A DNA stretch of 9,205 bases from Acidimicrobium sp. BACL17 MAG-120823-bin42 (GCA_001438985.1 LIAZ01000040.1:1-9205); one strand, 5' to 3'. Shown: positions 1 through 6,988, counted from the stretch's first letter. The notes: a model not told the origin generated them from the sequence alone. Made by a program: numbers and translations.

Positions 1-890
1 ACGACGAGTTCTCGTTATTTCATGAAAACATTTCCGAGTACGAATTAAACGTTGCAACACAACCCGTTGTTGCACGAGTTAAAACGCAGTTACCAGACGG
101 TCGTGTAGTGAGTGCGATGAAGTGGGGTAGTGCCGAGCCATCTTTGGTGTTTGTTCATGGCAGCGGACAAAATGCTCACACATGGGACACCGTTGCTCTT
201 GCTCTTGGTTTTCCCGTACTTGCAATTGACTTGCCAGGACATGGTCACTCTTCATGGCGTGACGATGCGACATACAGTCCACAAGGAATGGCCGACGATA
301 TAGCCGTCGTGATTCGTGAGCACGCACCGCATGCCACAGCGATTGTCGGCATGTCGCTTGGTGGCCTGACATGTTTAGCGCTGGCAAATGCTTATCCCGA
401 CATTGTTGCGCATTTGGTGCTCATCGATATCACTCCAGGCGTGACCAGCAAAAAGGCAAAAGCAGTTCTTGACTTCATTAATGGACCGCAGAGTTTTACC
501 AGCTTTGATGAACTTTTTGCACGGACAAAAGAGCACAATCCCACACGCAGCGAAGCAAGTTTGCGACGCGGGATTATGCATAATGCGAAGCAACGTGACG
601 ATGGAACATGGCAGTGGCGATATGACCGCCGTGGCCAAACTGAAACCTCGGGATCTGCACCTGGGCATGAAGCCCCACGGTCACCAATGTGGGAAATGAT
701 CTCGCGCTGGCAAAAACCGTTGTTAATGGTGCGCGGCGGGATATCGCCAGTGGTGGACGATGATGATGTGGCTGAATTGGTGTCTCGCTGCCCACATGCC
801 GAGGTGATAGTGGTTGATGGCGCTGGCCACAGCGTCCAGGGTGATCGCCCAGTTGAACTAGCAGATGTATTGCGCCGCTTCGCTTCTTGA
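1..890 (+). CDS. Alpha/beta-hydrolase fold protein, 5'-partial
   Basis: This is a serine hydrolase of the alpha/beta-hydrolase superfamily; the substrate cannot be told from sequence. The reading frame is open from the first full codon at position 3. No ATG, GTG or TTG codon lies in frame before the GTG at 108, and residues encoded upstream of 108 read like the usual N-terminal strand leading into the core, so the true start lies left of the window. Numbering from the GTG at 108: oxyanion-region motif FVHGSGQNAHTW (residues 15-26), DLPGHG (41-46), nucleophile elbow GMSLGG with Ser83, an acidic run DDDD near 217-220 that probably supplies the catalytic Asp, and catalytic His241 in GAGHSVQ. The triad therefore appears complete and the C-terminus is intact. 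A tetR gene follows 25 bp downstream on the same strand and may be functionally linked, though it has its own -10 element. Family confidence is high; the specific activity is unknown. Confidence 0.88.
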   Translation, partial: DEFSLFHENISEYELNVATQPVVARVKTQLPDGRVVSAMKWGSAEPSLVFVHGSGQNAHTWDTVALALGFPVLAIDLPGHGHSSWRDDATYSPQGMADDIAVVIREHAPHATAIVGMSLGGLTCLALANAYPDIVAHLVLIDITPGVTSKKAKAVLDFINGPQSFTSFDELFARTKEHNPTRSEASLRRGIMHNAKQRDDGTWQWRYDRRGQTETSGSAPGHEAPRSPMWEMISRWQKPLLMVRGGISPVVDDDDVAELVSRCPHAEVIVVDGAGHSVQGDRPVELADVLRRFAS

Positions 891-903
891 TGGTCGTCGC
901 AAT

Positions 904-909
904 TAGATT
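904..909 (+). promoter_or_regulatory. Candidate -10 element (TAGATT) for a leaderless tetR mRNA
   Basis: TAGATT matches the actinobacterial TANNNT -10 consensus and ends 6 nt before the GTG at 916, so transcription would be expected to start at or next to the start codon. There is no convincing -35 element at 17 bp and no Shine-Dalgarno sequence. Similar spacing is seen at pgi, pafB and the exonuclease gene. Confidence 0.5.
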
Positions 910-915
910 TATGGT

Positions 916-1542
916 GTGACGCTTCTTGAGAGCACAAAAAAACTTGGTCGCCCGTGTGCAACCGATGCGTTAGAGACGCGCAATCGATTGGTGCGTGAAG
1001 CCCGTGCATCATTTGCAACGATTGGTTATGACGCGACTACTAATCGCACTGTGGCCGCAGCAGCAGGGATTACTACGGGAGCGATCTATCACTACTTCCC
1101 ATCAAAGTTAGATATGTATGTAGCAGCATTTGAAGAAGTGCAAACCATGGTGACTGAAGCAGTTATCAAGGCCGCTGCACCGTGTGAAACTCTTGTCGAC
1201 AAGTTTGCGGCAATCATTGATGCGTTAGCAAACGTCAGCAAGAACGATCCATCGCTTGTCGGATTCGTAGTTGGGGTTGCGGCGGAAGCTCGGCGGCATC
1301 CTGAACTCTCAGACGCAATTCGACCGCTACGAAAAGACTGGGCAATGTTCATGCAGCAGTTGTGTGAAGAGGCGGTTGCCCGCGGTGAAGTTGGATCACA
1401 GATGTCGGCACGCACATTGCAAGATTTATTTGATGTGATGATTTCGGGGCTCGCCAGGTTCAGTTATGTCATTAATGATCATGAGCGCGATGAAAATGTT
1501 ATTGAGGGCTTAAAACGTTTTGTTGCTGCCGCTGTGTCCTGA
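916..1542 (+). CDS. TetR/AcrR-family transcriptional regulator
   Basis: This 208-aa protein has the usual length and layout of a TetR-family repressor. A basic N-terminal stretch with KKLGRP (residues 8-13) precedes the TetR_N helix-turn-helix, roughly residues 20-70. The recognition-helix region is TVAAAAGITTGAIYHYF (45-61), the family signature, followed by a helical C-terminal domain with no readable ligand specificity. The GTG at 916 is chosen because an ATG at 911 meets a stop within three codons and a -10 hexamer sits 6 nt upstream of the GTG. It lies 25 bp downstream of the alpha/beta-hydrolase gene, which it may control together with itself (inference). Its last 44 bp overlap the 3' end of the convergent rarD gene, so both strands encode protein there. 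Confidence 0.9.
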   Translation: MTLLESTKKLGRPCATDALETRNRLVREARASFATIGYDATTNRTVAAAAGITTGAIYHYFPSKLDMYVAAFEEVQTMVTEAVIKAAAPCETLVDKFAAIIDALANVSKNDPSLVGFVVGVAAEARRHPELSDAIRPLRKDWAMFMQQLCEEAVARGEVGSQMSARTLQDLFDVMISGLARFSYVINDHERDENVIEGLKRFVAAAVS

Positions 1543-2419
1543 ACAAGTCAGTCAGCACTAGGGCCAAGCACACCCAAATCAGGGCAAACCCTGCCACTTT
1601 TGATGTGGTGAGTAATTCGTCGAATAACAGCCATCCGATGAGAAAATTCATGGTCGGCACGATGTACTGCATGGGCCCAAGGATGGTGAGCGGAGTACGT
1701 TGCGATGCGCTCGCAAACATCAGTAGCGGTATGGCGGTGATCACGCCAGTGAATGCAACAAAGATCCATTCAGTGAAGTTTGCTGTACTGCTCACGCTGT
1801 CTACGTTGTTCCATGTGGCGAACAAAAAGGCAATCGCTGGAACTGCAAGCACTAACACCTCGGCGGTCAGGCTTTCAAGCGGTTGCAGTGGAACCTTCTT
1901 CTTTAAGTAGGCGTAGAACGACCAAGAACTCGCAATCGTGATGGCGATCCATGGCACTCGTCCATAAGCAATCGTGAGCACCGCAATTCCACCGACCGCA
2001 AAGGCCACTGCAACTTTTTGAATCATTCGGAGGCGCTCGTGAAGAACGCTGACTCCAATCACGATCGTGAGTACGGGTGCGATGAAGTATCCAAGCGCAG
2101 TTTCAAGAACATGATCGTTGACAACAGCCCAGACATATGTTGCCCAGTTAATGGTGAGCAGGATGCTTGCAAGTGAAATGCGTAGGAACAGTTGTGGAGT
2201 GCGTAATGCGATGAGGAGTGGCCGCAGTCGGCGAGTAGCGCTCATGACAACAACGAGCACCACAACAGACGATGCAATGCGCCAGCCAATCAGTTCAAAC
2301 GGATCAAAATCTTGCAGTTCTTTCCAGTACAACGTGAGAGCGCCCCACAAGAAATACACAGAAAAACTGAGGGCAACGGCTGCTTGGGATGTGTCTTGAC
2401 GATGAGCAGGTTGCGACAT
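1499..2419 (-). CDS. rarD: RarD-type EamA/DMT-superfamily permease
   Basis: This is a 306-aa integral membrane protein of the drug/metabolite transporter superfamily, RarD subfamily. It is almost entirely hydrophobic, with about ten predicted membrane segments. Subfamily landmarks are SVYFLWGALTLYWK (residues 20-33), FELIGWRIASS (41-51) and NWATYVWAVVNDHVLETALGYF (91-112), followed by GVSVLHERL (122-130), and a second EamA repeat containing TILGPMQYIVPTMNFLIGW (245-263). The substrate is not known; the E. coli RarD name comes from a chloramphenicol-sensitivity phenotype. The ATG at 2419 has no clear Shine-Dalgarno sequence. A TAGCGT hexamer (minus strand, 2434-2429) lies 9 nt upstream. It is divergent from pgi across only 38 bp, and its last 44 bp overlap the 3' end of tetR, so regulation by that TetR would need a distant site. 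Confidence 0.92.
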   Translation of the reverse strand: MSQPAHRQDTSQAAVALSFSVYFLWGALTLYWKELQDFDPFELIGWRIASSVVVLVVVMSATRRLRPLLIALRTPQLFLRISLASILLTINWATYVWAVVNDHVLETALGYFIAPVLTIVIGVSVLHERLRMIQKVAVAFAVGGIAVLTIAYGRVPWIAITIASSWSFYAYLKKKVPLQPLESLTAEVLVLAVPAIAFLFATWNNVDSVSSTANFTEWIFVAFTGVITAIPLLMFASASQRTPLTILGPMQYIVPTMNFLIGWLLFDELLTTSKVAGFALIWVCLALVLTDLFRTQRQQQNVLSPQ

Positions 2420-2421
2420 GA

Positions 2422-2450
2422 TTCGTTCACGCTAGTGCCGCAGGTAGCCT
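2422..2450 (+). promoter_or_regulatory. Candidate leaderless promoter for pgi
   Basis: The -10 is TAGCCT at 2445-2450, 7 nt before the GTG start at 2458. A weak -35 match, TTCGTT at 2422-2427, sits exactly 17 bp upstream. There is no Shine-Dalgarno sequence. The element overlaps the presumed rarD promoter on the other strand, so the two genes may compete for polymerase (inference). Confidence 0.45.
2429..2434 (-). promoter_or_regulatory. Possible -10 element (TAGCGT) for rarD
   Basis: Read on the minus strand, TAGCGT fits TANNNT and ends 9 nt before the rarD ATG at 2419. Initiation 6-7 nt downstream would give a leader of only 2-3 nt. No good -35 is seen. It lies within the 38-bp divergent gap that must also hold the pgi promoter. 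Confidence 0.3.
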
Positions 2451-2457
2451 GTAATGA

Positions 2458-4053
2458 GTGGATATCACCACAACTCCCGCCTGGTCTGTTGCTCTTGCGT
2501 GTGCGCAATCGGTTGTGCACACCGATCTGCAGAAGCTGTTTGCTCTCGACCCCACGCGCGCTGAGCGAATGTCGGTCAGCGTTCCGTTAGGCAATGGTGA
2601 ATTGTTTGCAGACTTTTCTAAGCAGAATCTTGATGATGCGTCGTTAGGGGCATTATTGCAACTTGTCGAGCAATCACGGTTTGTGGAACGACGATTGAAT
2701 CTGTTTGAAGGCGTCGCGGTCAATAACACCGAGAATCAAGCAGCGCTACACACGGCGTTACGTGCACCCGCAGGCTCGGGCGTAGAAGTAAATGGCAACG
2801 ATGTGATTGACGAAATCCATCGCGTCCGTGCACAGATCACCACGTTTGCTCAGGGTGTGCGAAGCGGCAGTATTACCGGTGCAACAGGAAAACACTTTCG
2901 CAGTGTGATCAATGTCGGCATTGGTGGCAGCGATCTTGGCCCTGTGTTGGTGTGGGAAGCGCTGTCGTCAATAAGTGCGCCTGCTGTGCAGTGTCACTTT
3001 GTTTCCAACATTGATCCAGTCGGCGTGCGTTCGGCGATTGCACAATGCGATCCCGAGACAACGTTGGTGGTGTTGTGTTCTAAGTCGTTCAGCACTGCAG
3101 AGACACTCAGCAATGGTCGCATTCTTTCCAAATGGCTCGGTGAGTCGCTCGGCCAACAGCATGTCTCCAAGCATTTCTGTGTGGTCTCGGTATTCCCAGA
3201 TAAGGCGACAACAGCAGGTTTGGCAGCAGATTACGTGTTTCCCATGTGGGCGTGGGTGGGTGGTCGCTATTCGGTTGCATCTGCAGTCAATGTGGTCAAC
3301 GTCATTGCGTTTGGCCCACCTGAGTTTGATGAATTGTTGGCTGGCATGCACGCAATGGACGAACACTTTCTTGCTGCCCCGCCAGAGCGCAATGCGCCGG
3401 TGTTGATGGGTGCAATCAATGTCTGGAATCGTTCGTTGTTAGATCGTGAAACTCGGGCAATGGTGGCCTATTCAACAGGCCTGCGTTCGTTCGCGTCCTA
3501 TGTGCAACAGCTGGAAATGGAGAGCAATGGAAAGCGCGTGACGCGCGACGGACAATACGTCAACATCGAAACATCGCCCGTTGTATGGGGTGGCGTTGGC
3601 ACTAATGCACAACACGCATATATGCAGTTGTTGCACCAAGGCACATCGGTGGTTCCTGTCGACTTCATTGGTGTGGCTGCCACTCCAACTCATGACCTCG
3701 ACGCACACGATGCGTTGGTGGCAAACATGTTTGCGCAAAGCCAAGCGTTGGCATTTGGCCATCAGGCCGAGCCGCATCGCACACTGCCCGGAAATCGTCC
3801 GAGCACCACGCTGTTGCTGTCGTCATTGTCCGCACGAACGGTGGGTGCACTCATTGCGCTCTATGAGCACTCGGTGTTTGTTCAGGGTTGCATCTTTGGG
3901 ATTAATAGTTTTGATCAATGGGGTGTTGAGTTAGGTAAAAAATTGGCGTCCGAGGTGCGTGCAGACATTGATGCACCCACGCCATCGCAAGTCGCCGACT
4001 CGTCCACTTCGCAACTGGTGCAGTGGTACAAAAACCACCGCCGCGCCACGTAG
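2458..4053 (+). CDS. pgi: Glucose-6-phosphate isomerase
   Basis: Cytosolic PGI interconverts glucose 6-phosphate and fructose 6-phosphate in glycolysis and gluconeogenesis. The protein is 531 aa, close to the roughly 550 aa of the common bacterial form. Landmarks are NNTENQAALHTALR (residues 89-102), the phosphate-binding INVGIGGSDLGP (151-162), CSKSFSTAETL (207-217), signature 1 around GGRYSVASAVN (268-278) with Arg270, QLEMESNGKR (351-360) with catalytic-base Glu355, TNAQHAYMQ (382-390) with His386, and signature 2 INSFDQWGVELGK (482-494) with Lys494. Catalytic residues are all present. The SKSFSTAETL segment differs slightly from the common SKTFTT-ET-T form but keeps its pattern. The GTG at 2458 is the only plausible start; an ATG at 2454 is out of frame. 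The stop codon at 4051-4053 is also the first half of the presumed pafB -10 hexamer, and pafB follows after 10 bp. Confidence 0.97.
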   Translation: MDITTTPAWSVALACAQSVVHTDLQKLFALDPTRAERMSVSVPLGNGELFADFSKQNLDDASLGALLQLVEQSRFVERRLNLFEGVAVNNTENQAALHTALRAPAGSGVEVNGNDVIDEIHRVRAQITTFAQGVRSGSITGATGKHFRSVINVGIGGSDLGPVLVWEALSSISAPAVQCHFVSNIDPVGVRSAIAQCDPETTLVVLCSKSFSTAETLSNGRILSKWLGESLGQQHVSKHFCVVSVFPDKATTAGLAADYVFPMWAWVGGRYSVASAVNVVNVIAFGPPEFDELLAGMHAMDEHFLAAPPERNAPVLMGAINVWNRSLLDRETRAMVAYSTGLRSFASYVQQLEMESNGKRVTRDGQYVNIETSPVVWGGVGTNAQHAYMQLLHQGTSVVPVDFIGVAATPTHDLDAHDALVANMFAQSQALAFGHQAEPHRTLPGNRPSTTLLLSSLSARTVGALIALYEHSVFVQGCIFGINSFDQWGVELGKKLASEVRADIDAPTPSQVADSSTSQLVQWYKNHRRAT

Positions 4054-4056
4054 TCT
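4051..4056 (+). promoter_or_regulatory. Candidate -10 element (TAGTCT) for pafB, embedded in the pgi stop codon
   Basis: TAGTCT fits TANNNT and ends 7 nt before the preferred pafB GTG at 4064, the same geometry as pgi, tetR and the exonuclease. Its first three bases are the pgi stop codon. No -35 match is apparent, so pafB might instead depend partly on read-through from pgi. Confidence 0.4.
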
Positions 4057-4063
4057 GTCGGCT

Positions 4064-5014
4064 GTGGCGACCAAGTATTCACAAGCGGAGCGGATGATCA
4101 ATCTGTTGGCATTGCTGGTGCAGCGTTCATCGCCATTAACACTCAAACAGATTCGCCAGGAACTTGCAGGCCAGTATCCCGAATCGGATACGGCGGCGCG
4201 CGCAGCCTTCGAGCGCGACAAAGGTGATTTGCGTGACTTGGGTATTCCCGTCGAGATGGTCACACTCGGTGGCGATCAAGCAGGCGAGGGCGCCTACCGC
4301 GTCACTCGTAAAAGTTATGAGTTGGAAGATCTCGGACTCACCCCAGACGAACAGAATGCATTGCAATTGGCAATGGCAACGGTGCGGATTGGCGCGAGTT
4401 TTGGCGATGAAGCGTTATGGAAATTGGGTGGCGAGCGCGCGCTAAATGCACCATCGATGAGTGTCAACATTCAACTTGACGAAGAGTTGATGGCGACCTT
4501 GGCAAAAGGTGTTGTTGAACATCGCACGTTGCAGTTTTCTTATAACGGCGAACAGCGCACGGTTGATCCGTATGGTCTGCTCGCACGCGCAGGTTATTGG
4601 TATCTCGTGGGGTTCGACACACTGCGCAATGACAAACGAACATTTCGTGTCGATCGAATTGATAGCAAAATTGAGGTTGCAGACAAAGACTCGTTTCAGC
4701 GACCAAAGGGTTTTGATTTGTTGTCTGCAGTTCCTACAGAGGCTGATTTGCTTGCGGAAGGGCACGGCGAAGATGCATCAGCCACCGTGCTGGTAGATGC
4801 ACGATTGGCACTCGGCGTACGCAATCAATTTGGCAAGCAAGCAGTGATTGCTGAACACGCTGACGGATCGATGGAATTCGCAATTCCCTGTGCAAATCTC
4901 ACCGCATTTCGCGTGTGGTTGTTTGCAATGGTCGACCATGCCACCGTGCTTGGTCCGCCACGTGTCCGTAAACAGGTGATCGCATGGCTGACCGAACAAG
5001 CGGGGGCTAACTGA
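4064..5014 (+). CDS. pafB: PafB, WYL-domain subunit of the DNA-damage activator PafBC
   Basis: In mycobacteria PafB and PafC act together as a transcription activator of most of the LexA-independent DNA-damage response, and they are often encoded beside the Pup ligase gene pafA. This 316-aa protein has an N-terminal winged-helix region (about residues 5-65) with AERMINLLALL (8-18) and AAFERDKGDLRDLGIPVE (47-64), closely resembling known PafB N-termini. A WYL domain follows (about 145-215) with VDPYGLL (167-173), YWYLVG (178-183) and FRVDRID (194-200), then a WCX-type C-terminal region. The GTG at 4064 is preferred over in-frame starts inside pgi because it gives the family N-terminus and has a -10 hexamer 7 nt upstream. 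An ATG at 4094 would remove the conserved start. The stop overlaps the pafC start by one base, implying co-translation. No pafA or proteasome gene is present in the window. Confidence 0.9.
   Translation: MATKYSQAERMINLLALLVQRSSPLTLKQIRQELAGQYPESDTAARAAFERDKGDLRDLGIPVEMVTLGGDQAGEGAYRVTRKSYELEDLGLTPDEQNALQLAMATVRIGASFGDEALWKLGGERALNAPSMSVNIQLDEELMATLAKGVVEHRTLQFSYNGEQRTVDPYGLLARAGYWYLVGFDTLRNDKRTFRVDRIDSKIEVADKDSFQRPKGFDLLSAVPTEADLLAEGHGEDASATVLVDARLALGVRNQFGKQAVIAEHADGSMEFAIPCANLTAFRVWLFAMVDHATVLGPPRVRKQVIAWLTEQAGAN
5002..5006 (+). promoter_or_regulatory. Shine-Dalgarno-like sequence for pafC
   Basis: A GGGGG run lies 7 nt before the pafC ATG, inside the end of pafB. It fixes the pafC start at 5014 and contrasts with the leaderless look of the first genes of transcription units here. 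Confidence 0.55.
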
Positions 5015-5961
5015 TGGCACTGCGTAAAGCCCGTCGCGGCCCGCGTGGCGCGGCAGAGCGTGTGGAAGGCCTGCTCGTGATGCTGCCGTGGCTGATTAGC
5101 CGCAAGCGCGTGAAGCTGTCGGAGATGGCGAAGCAATTCAAGTTAAGTGAAAAAGAGTTGATGAGCGACTTGATCATGGCGGCCATGTGCGGTGTTCCTC
5201 CGTATACGCCAGATGCACTGATTGATGTGTTTGTCGACGAAGACGAAGTAGTTGCCGAGGTGCCGTTGATGTTTTCGCGTCCACTACAACTGAACTCGGC
5301 CGAGTTATTTGCGTTGCAGGCGATGGCCAGTGCTGCATTGTCGATGCCAGGCGCAGACAAGCGTGGGCCACTAGCTTCAGCATTGAAGAAATTGCAGCCG
5401 TTGCTACCGCGTCAAGATGCAGTCGCGGTCGATGTGCAGCCCGTCAGATTTCTATTGGAGGCCCAGCAGGCCGTAACAAACGGTCAGTTCGTTGAGATTG
5501 GGTATTACTCACCCATTTCGCAAACACGTTCGAACAGGGTTATCTTCCCGCATGCGGTGTTTGATCAGACAGGGCATTGGTATGTCCGTGCTGATGACGA
5601 GCAGTCGGGAGAAGTACGCAACTTCCGTATTGATCGCATTGATTCGTTTACCCCAACGGGTAAAACAGCAGCACCAAATTTTGACGGAGTTGACGGTGAG
5701 ATTGAATTCTTTGGTGCTGACGTACAGCAGGCAACGTTGCTTGTGCAGCCAAGCGCGCGCCGCTTGGTGGAGTCGTATCCCTATCGTTCGCGTGAAGTGC
5801 TCGCTGATGGCAGCGTGAAAATGACGATTCCCGTTGGCTCAGAGCGCTGGCTTGGGCGATTGTTGTTGCGTGGCGGCGATGCAATCACAGTGGTTGAACC
5901 CGCGCAATGGACAGACCTAGGCACGCGCACAGCACAGGCCGTGTTGCAGCGCTATCGCTGA
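5014..5961 (+). CDS. pafC: PafC, WYL-domain partner of PafB
   Basis: This is the second half of the PafBC activator, 315 aa. It starts with a basic tail (KARRGPRGAAER, residues 5-16) and a divergent winged-helix region containing ERVEGLLVMLPWLISRKRVK (15-34) and KELMSDLIMAAMCGVPPYTP (47-66), the pattern typical of PafC. The WYL domain (about 150-215) has GHWYVRADDE (187-196), so the WYL core reads WYV, and FRIDRID (204-210), matching the FRVDRID of PafB. A WCX-like C-terminal region follows. The ATG overlaps the pafB stop as TGATG, and a G-rich ribosome-binding site lies 7 nt upstream. The pair is therefore almost certainly one operon. The stop at 5959-5961 is one base from the end of a convergent exonuclease gene; the tat genes often found after pafC elsewhere are absent. 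Confidence 0.9.
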   Translation: MALRKARRGPRGAAERVEGLLVMLPWLISRKRVKLSEMAKQFKLSEKELMSDLIMAAMCGVPPYTPDALIDVFVDEDEVVAEVPLMFSRPLQLNSAELFALQAMASAALSMPGADKRGPLASALKKLQPLLPRQDAVAVDVQPVRFLLEAQQAVTNGQFVEIGYYSPISQTRSNRVIFPHAVFDQTGHWYVRADDEQSGEVRNFRIDRIDSFTPTGKTAAPNFDGVDGEIEFFGADVQQATLLVQPSARRLVESYPYRSREVLADGSVKMTIPVGSERWLGRLLLRGGDAITVVEPAQWTDLGTRTAQAVLQRYR

Positions 5962-5962
5962 G

Positions 5963-6538
5963 CTATTTAAGGGCAATCGCTGCCAGTTGGTCAACGGTGG
6001 TGATGTTGGCCTTGGCGAGTAGCAATGGCAAGAGTCGCGCGGTCACAACTGCATCAGCAAGCGCATCATGATTAGGAACATCGGTGATGCCGTATCGCGT
6101 GGCAAGTTCGCGCAAGTTGTGCGGATGAGTTTTCGCTGGGTCGAGTGAGCGCGACAGGGCAAGCGTGCAGATCGGCGACGTGATGGTTAACGAATGGTCG
6201 CAGCGCGTTGCTTCGGTACGTAGGAAGCCAAGGTCGAATGGTGCGTTGTGGGCAACAAATGTTGCGGTTGACAATGCTGTGGATAGGCGGTCAAGCGCGT
6301 TGGTCAATGGGACTCCGGTGCGCAGGTGGCGTCTGGTGATGCCATGAACGTGATGCGCACCAAGGCGTCCCGGTTTCCAGAATCGCCGTTTGATGTATGT
6401 AGAAAATTGGTCTTCGATGACGCCGTCACCGCGAACGATGACGATGCCGAGCTGCAAAATTGCGCAGGTATCGGGGGAGAGGCCGGTTGTTTCGGTGTCG
6501 ACAACCGCAAATCGAGCAGTGGAGATATTTTCGCTCAT
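5963..6538 (-). CDS. DEDDh-family 3'-5' exonuclease (DnaQ-like)
   Basis: This stand-alone exonuclease domain of 191 aa resembles the epsilon proofreading subunit family, but its partner and substrate are unknown. Numbering from the ATG at 6538: ExoI motif AVVDTETTGL (11-20) with Asp14 and Glu16, ExoII motif FVAHNAPFDLGFL (94-106) with Asp102, and ExoIII motif NHDALADAV (156-164) with His157 and Asp162. All four metal-binding acids and the DEDDh histidine are present. A GTG at 6547 would add three residues, but the ATG at 6538 is preferred because a TACTGT -10 hexamer lies 7 nt upstream of it. It follows the epoxide-hydrolase-family gene on the same strand after 26 bp, so read-through is possible. 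It converges on pafC with one base between stop codons, leaving no room for a separate terminator. Involvement in repair alongside PafBC is only inference. Confidence 0.9.
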   Translation of the reverse strand: MSENISTARFAVVDTETTGLSPDTCAILQLGIVIVRGDGVIEDQFSTYIKRRFWKPGRLGAHHVHGITRRHLRTGVPLTNALDRLSTALSTATFVAHNAPFDLGFLRTEATRCDHSLTITSPICTLALSRSLDPAKTHPHNLRELATRYGITDVPNHDALADAVVTARLLPLLLAKANITTVDQLAAIALK

Positions 6539-6545
6539 GTGCGGC

Positions 6546-6551
6546 ACAGTA
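6546..6551 (-). promoter_or_regulatory. Candidate -10 element (TACTGT) for the exonuclease gene
   Basis: On the minus strand TACTGT ends 7 nt before the ATG at 6538 and fits TANNNT. It lies in the gap after the epoxide-hydrolase-family gene, so the exonuclease may have its own leaderless transcript. No -35 match is seen. Confidence 0.4.
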
Positions 6552-6564
6552 AGCGAGGGGTGTT

Positions 6565-6972
6565 CTATTTAGAGGCGAGTGCCTTGGTGAAGGATTCGCG
6601 GTCAAAATAATCGCGCCACAGCGCAATCTTGCCATTACTCACCACGAACAGGCCGGCGATGTCGAGCTCAATCCAGCGGCCGTCCATTTCAAAACGATCG
6701 GTACGTTCGTTCATCACGACGCCATGCTCCATGTCGCCATTGGACACTTGGTGATGGATGAGCCATTCAACTTTGGTTGCGGCAGCCAAGAAGTCGGAGA
6801 GGATCTGGATCATTGCTTCACGACCAAACACCTTGGTGATGGGCACGTTGTCGTATTCGCAGTCCTCTGACACCATTTCCATTGCCGCGGTGAAATGGCT
6901 TTGCTCAATGTTTTCAATAAACCGAGTGACGTATTCGCCAGGATCGGTGATCTTGTCTGTCGCAGTTGCCAT
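6565..6972 (-). CDS. Limonene-1,2-epoxide hydrolase family protein
   Basis: This 135-aa protein has the NTF2/SnoaL-like cone fold and matches the limonene-1,2-epoxide hydrolase (LEH/EphG) subgroup. LEH enzymes add water to an epoxide using a Tyr-Asn-Asp-bound water and an Asp-Arg-Asp system. The key residues can be followed here: Tyr40 and Asn42 in EYDNVPI (39-45), Arg90 and Asp92 in NERTDRF (88-94), and Asp121 in WRDYFD (119-124). All five are conserved relative to the Rhodococcus LEH as I recall it, so a real epoxide hydrolase is more likely than a catalytically empty SnoaL protein. The natural substrate is unknown and need not be limonene. The ATG at 6972 has only a weak upstream AGG and a poor -10-like CAAACT; a 5-bp inverted repeat abuts the start. 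The exonuclease gene follows after 26 bp. Confidence 0.85.
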   Translation of the reverse strand: MATATDKITDPGEYVTRFIENIEQSHFTAAMEMVSEDCEYDNVPITKVFGREAMIQILSDFLAAATKVEWLIHHQVSNGDMEHGVVMNERTDRFEMDGRWIELDIAGLFVVSNGKIALWRDYFDRESFTKALASK

Positions 6973-6988
6973 CTGCCTAGTTTGGCAG
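6973..6988. repeat. Short inverted repeat abutting the epoxide-hydrolase-family start codon
   Basis: CTGCC (6973-6977) and GGCAG (6984-6988) form 5-bp arms around a 6-nt spacer, directly upstream of the ATG on the minus strand. It could be a small operator or a hairpin affecting initiation, but it is short enough to be chance. Confidence 0.3.

Noticed and set aside
108..890. GTG at 108 as the start of the alpha/beta-hydrolase
   Set aside because: The frame continues upstream to the window edge with plausible protein sequence and no earlier in-frame start, so the gene is 5'-partial.
392..1018. 208-codon minus-strand frame opposite the hydrolase and tetR genes
   Set aside because: It is antisense to two well-supported genes and has no recognisable motif.
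4055..4061. CTGTCGG near the pafB start as a PafBC-type (RecA-NDp) promoter box
   Set aside because: It resembles only the first part of the TTGTCRGTG motif as I recall it, and it overlaps the proposed -10 instead of lying about 8 bp upstream of one.
3959..4063. Extended pafB start inside pgi
   Set aside because: The added residues lie within pgi coding sequence and do not resemble PafB; the GTG at 4064 gives the family N-terminus and a suitable -10.
5528..5541. LexA-box-like CGTTCGAACAG sequence
   Set aside because: It lies inside pafC coding sequence and the half-site spacing does not match the actinobacterial SOS box.
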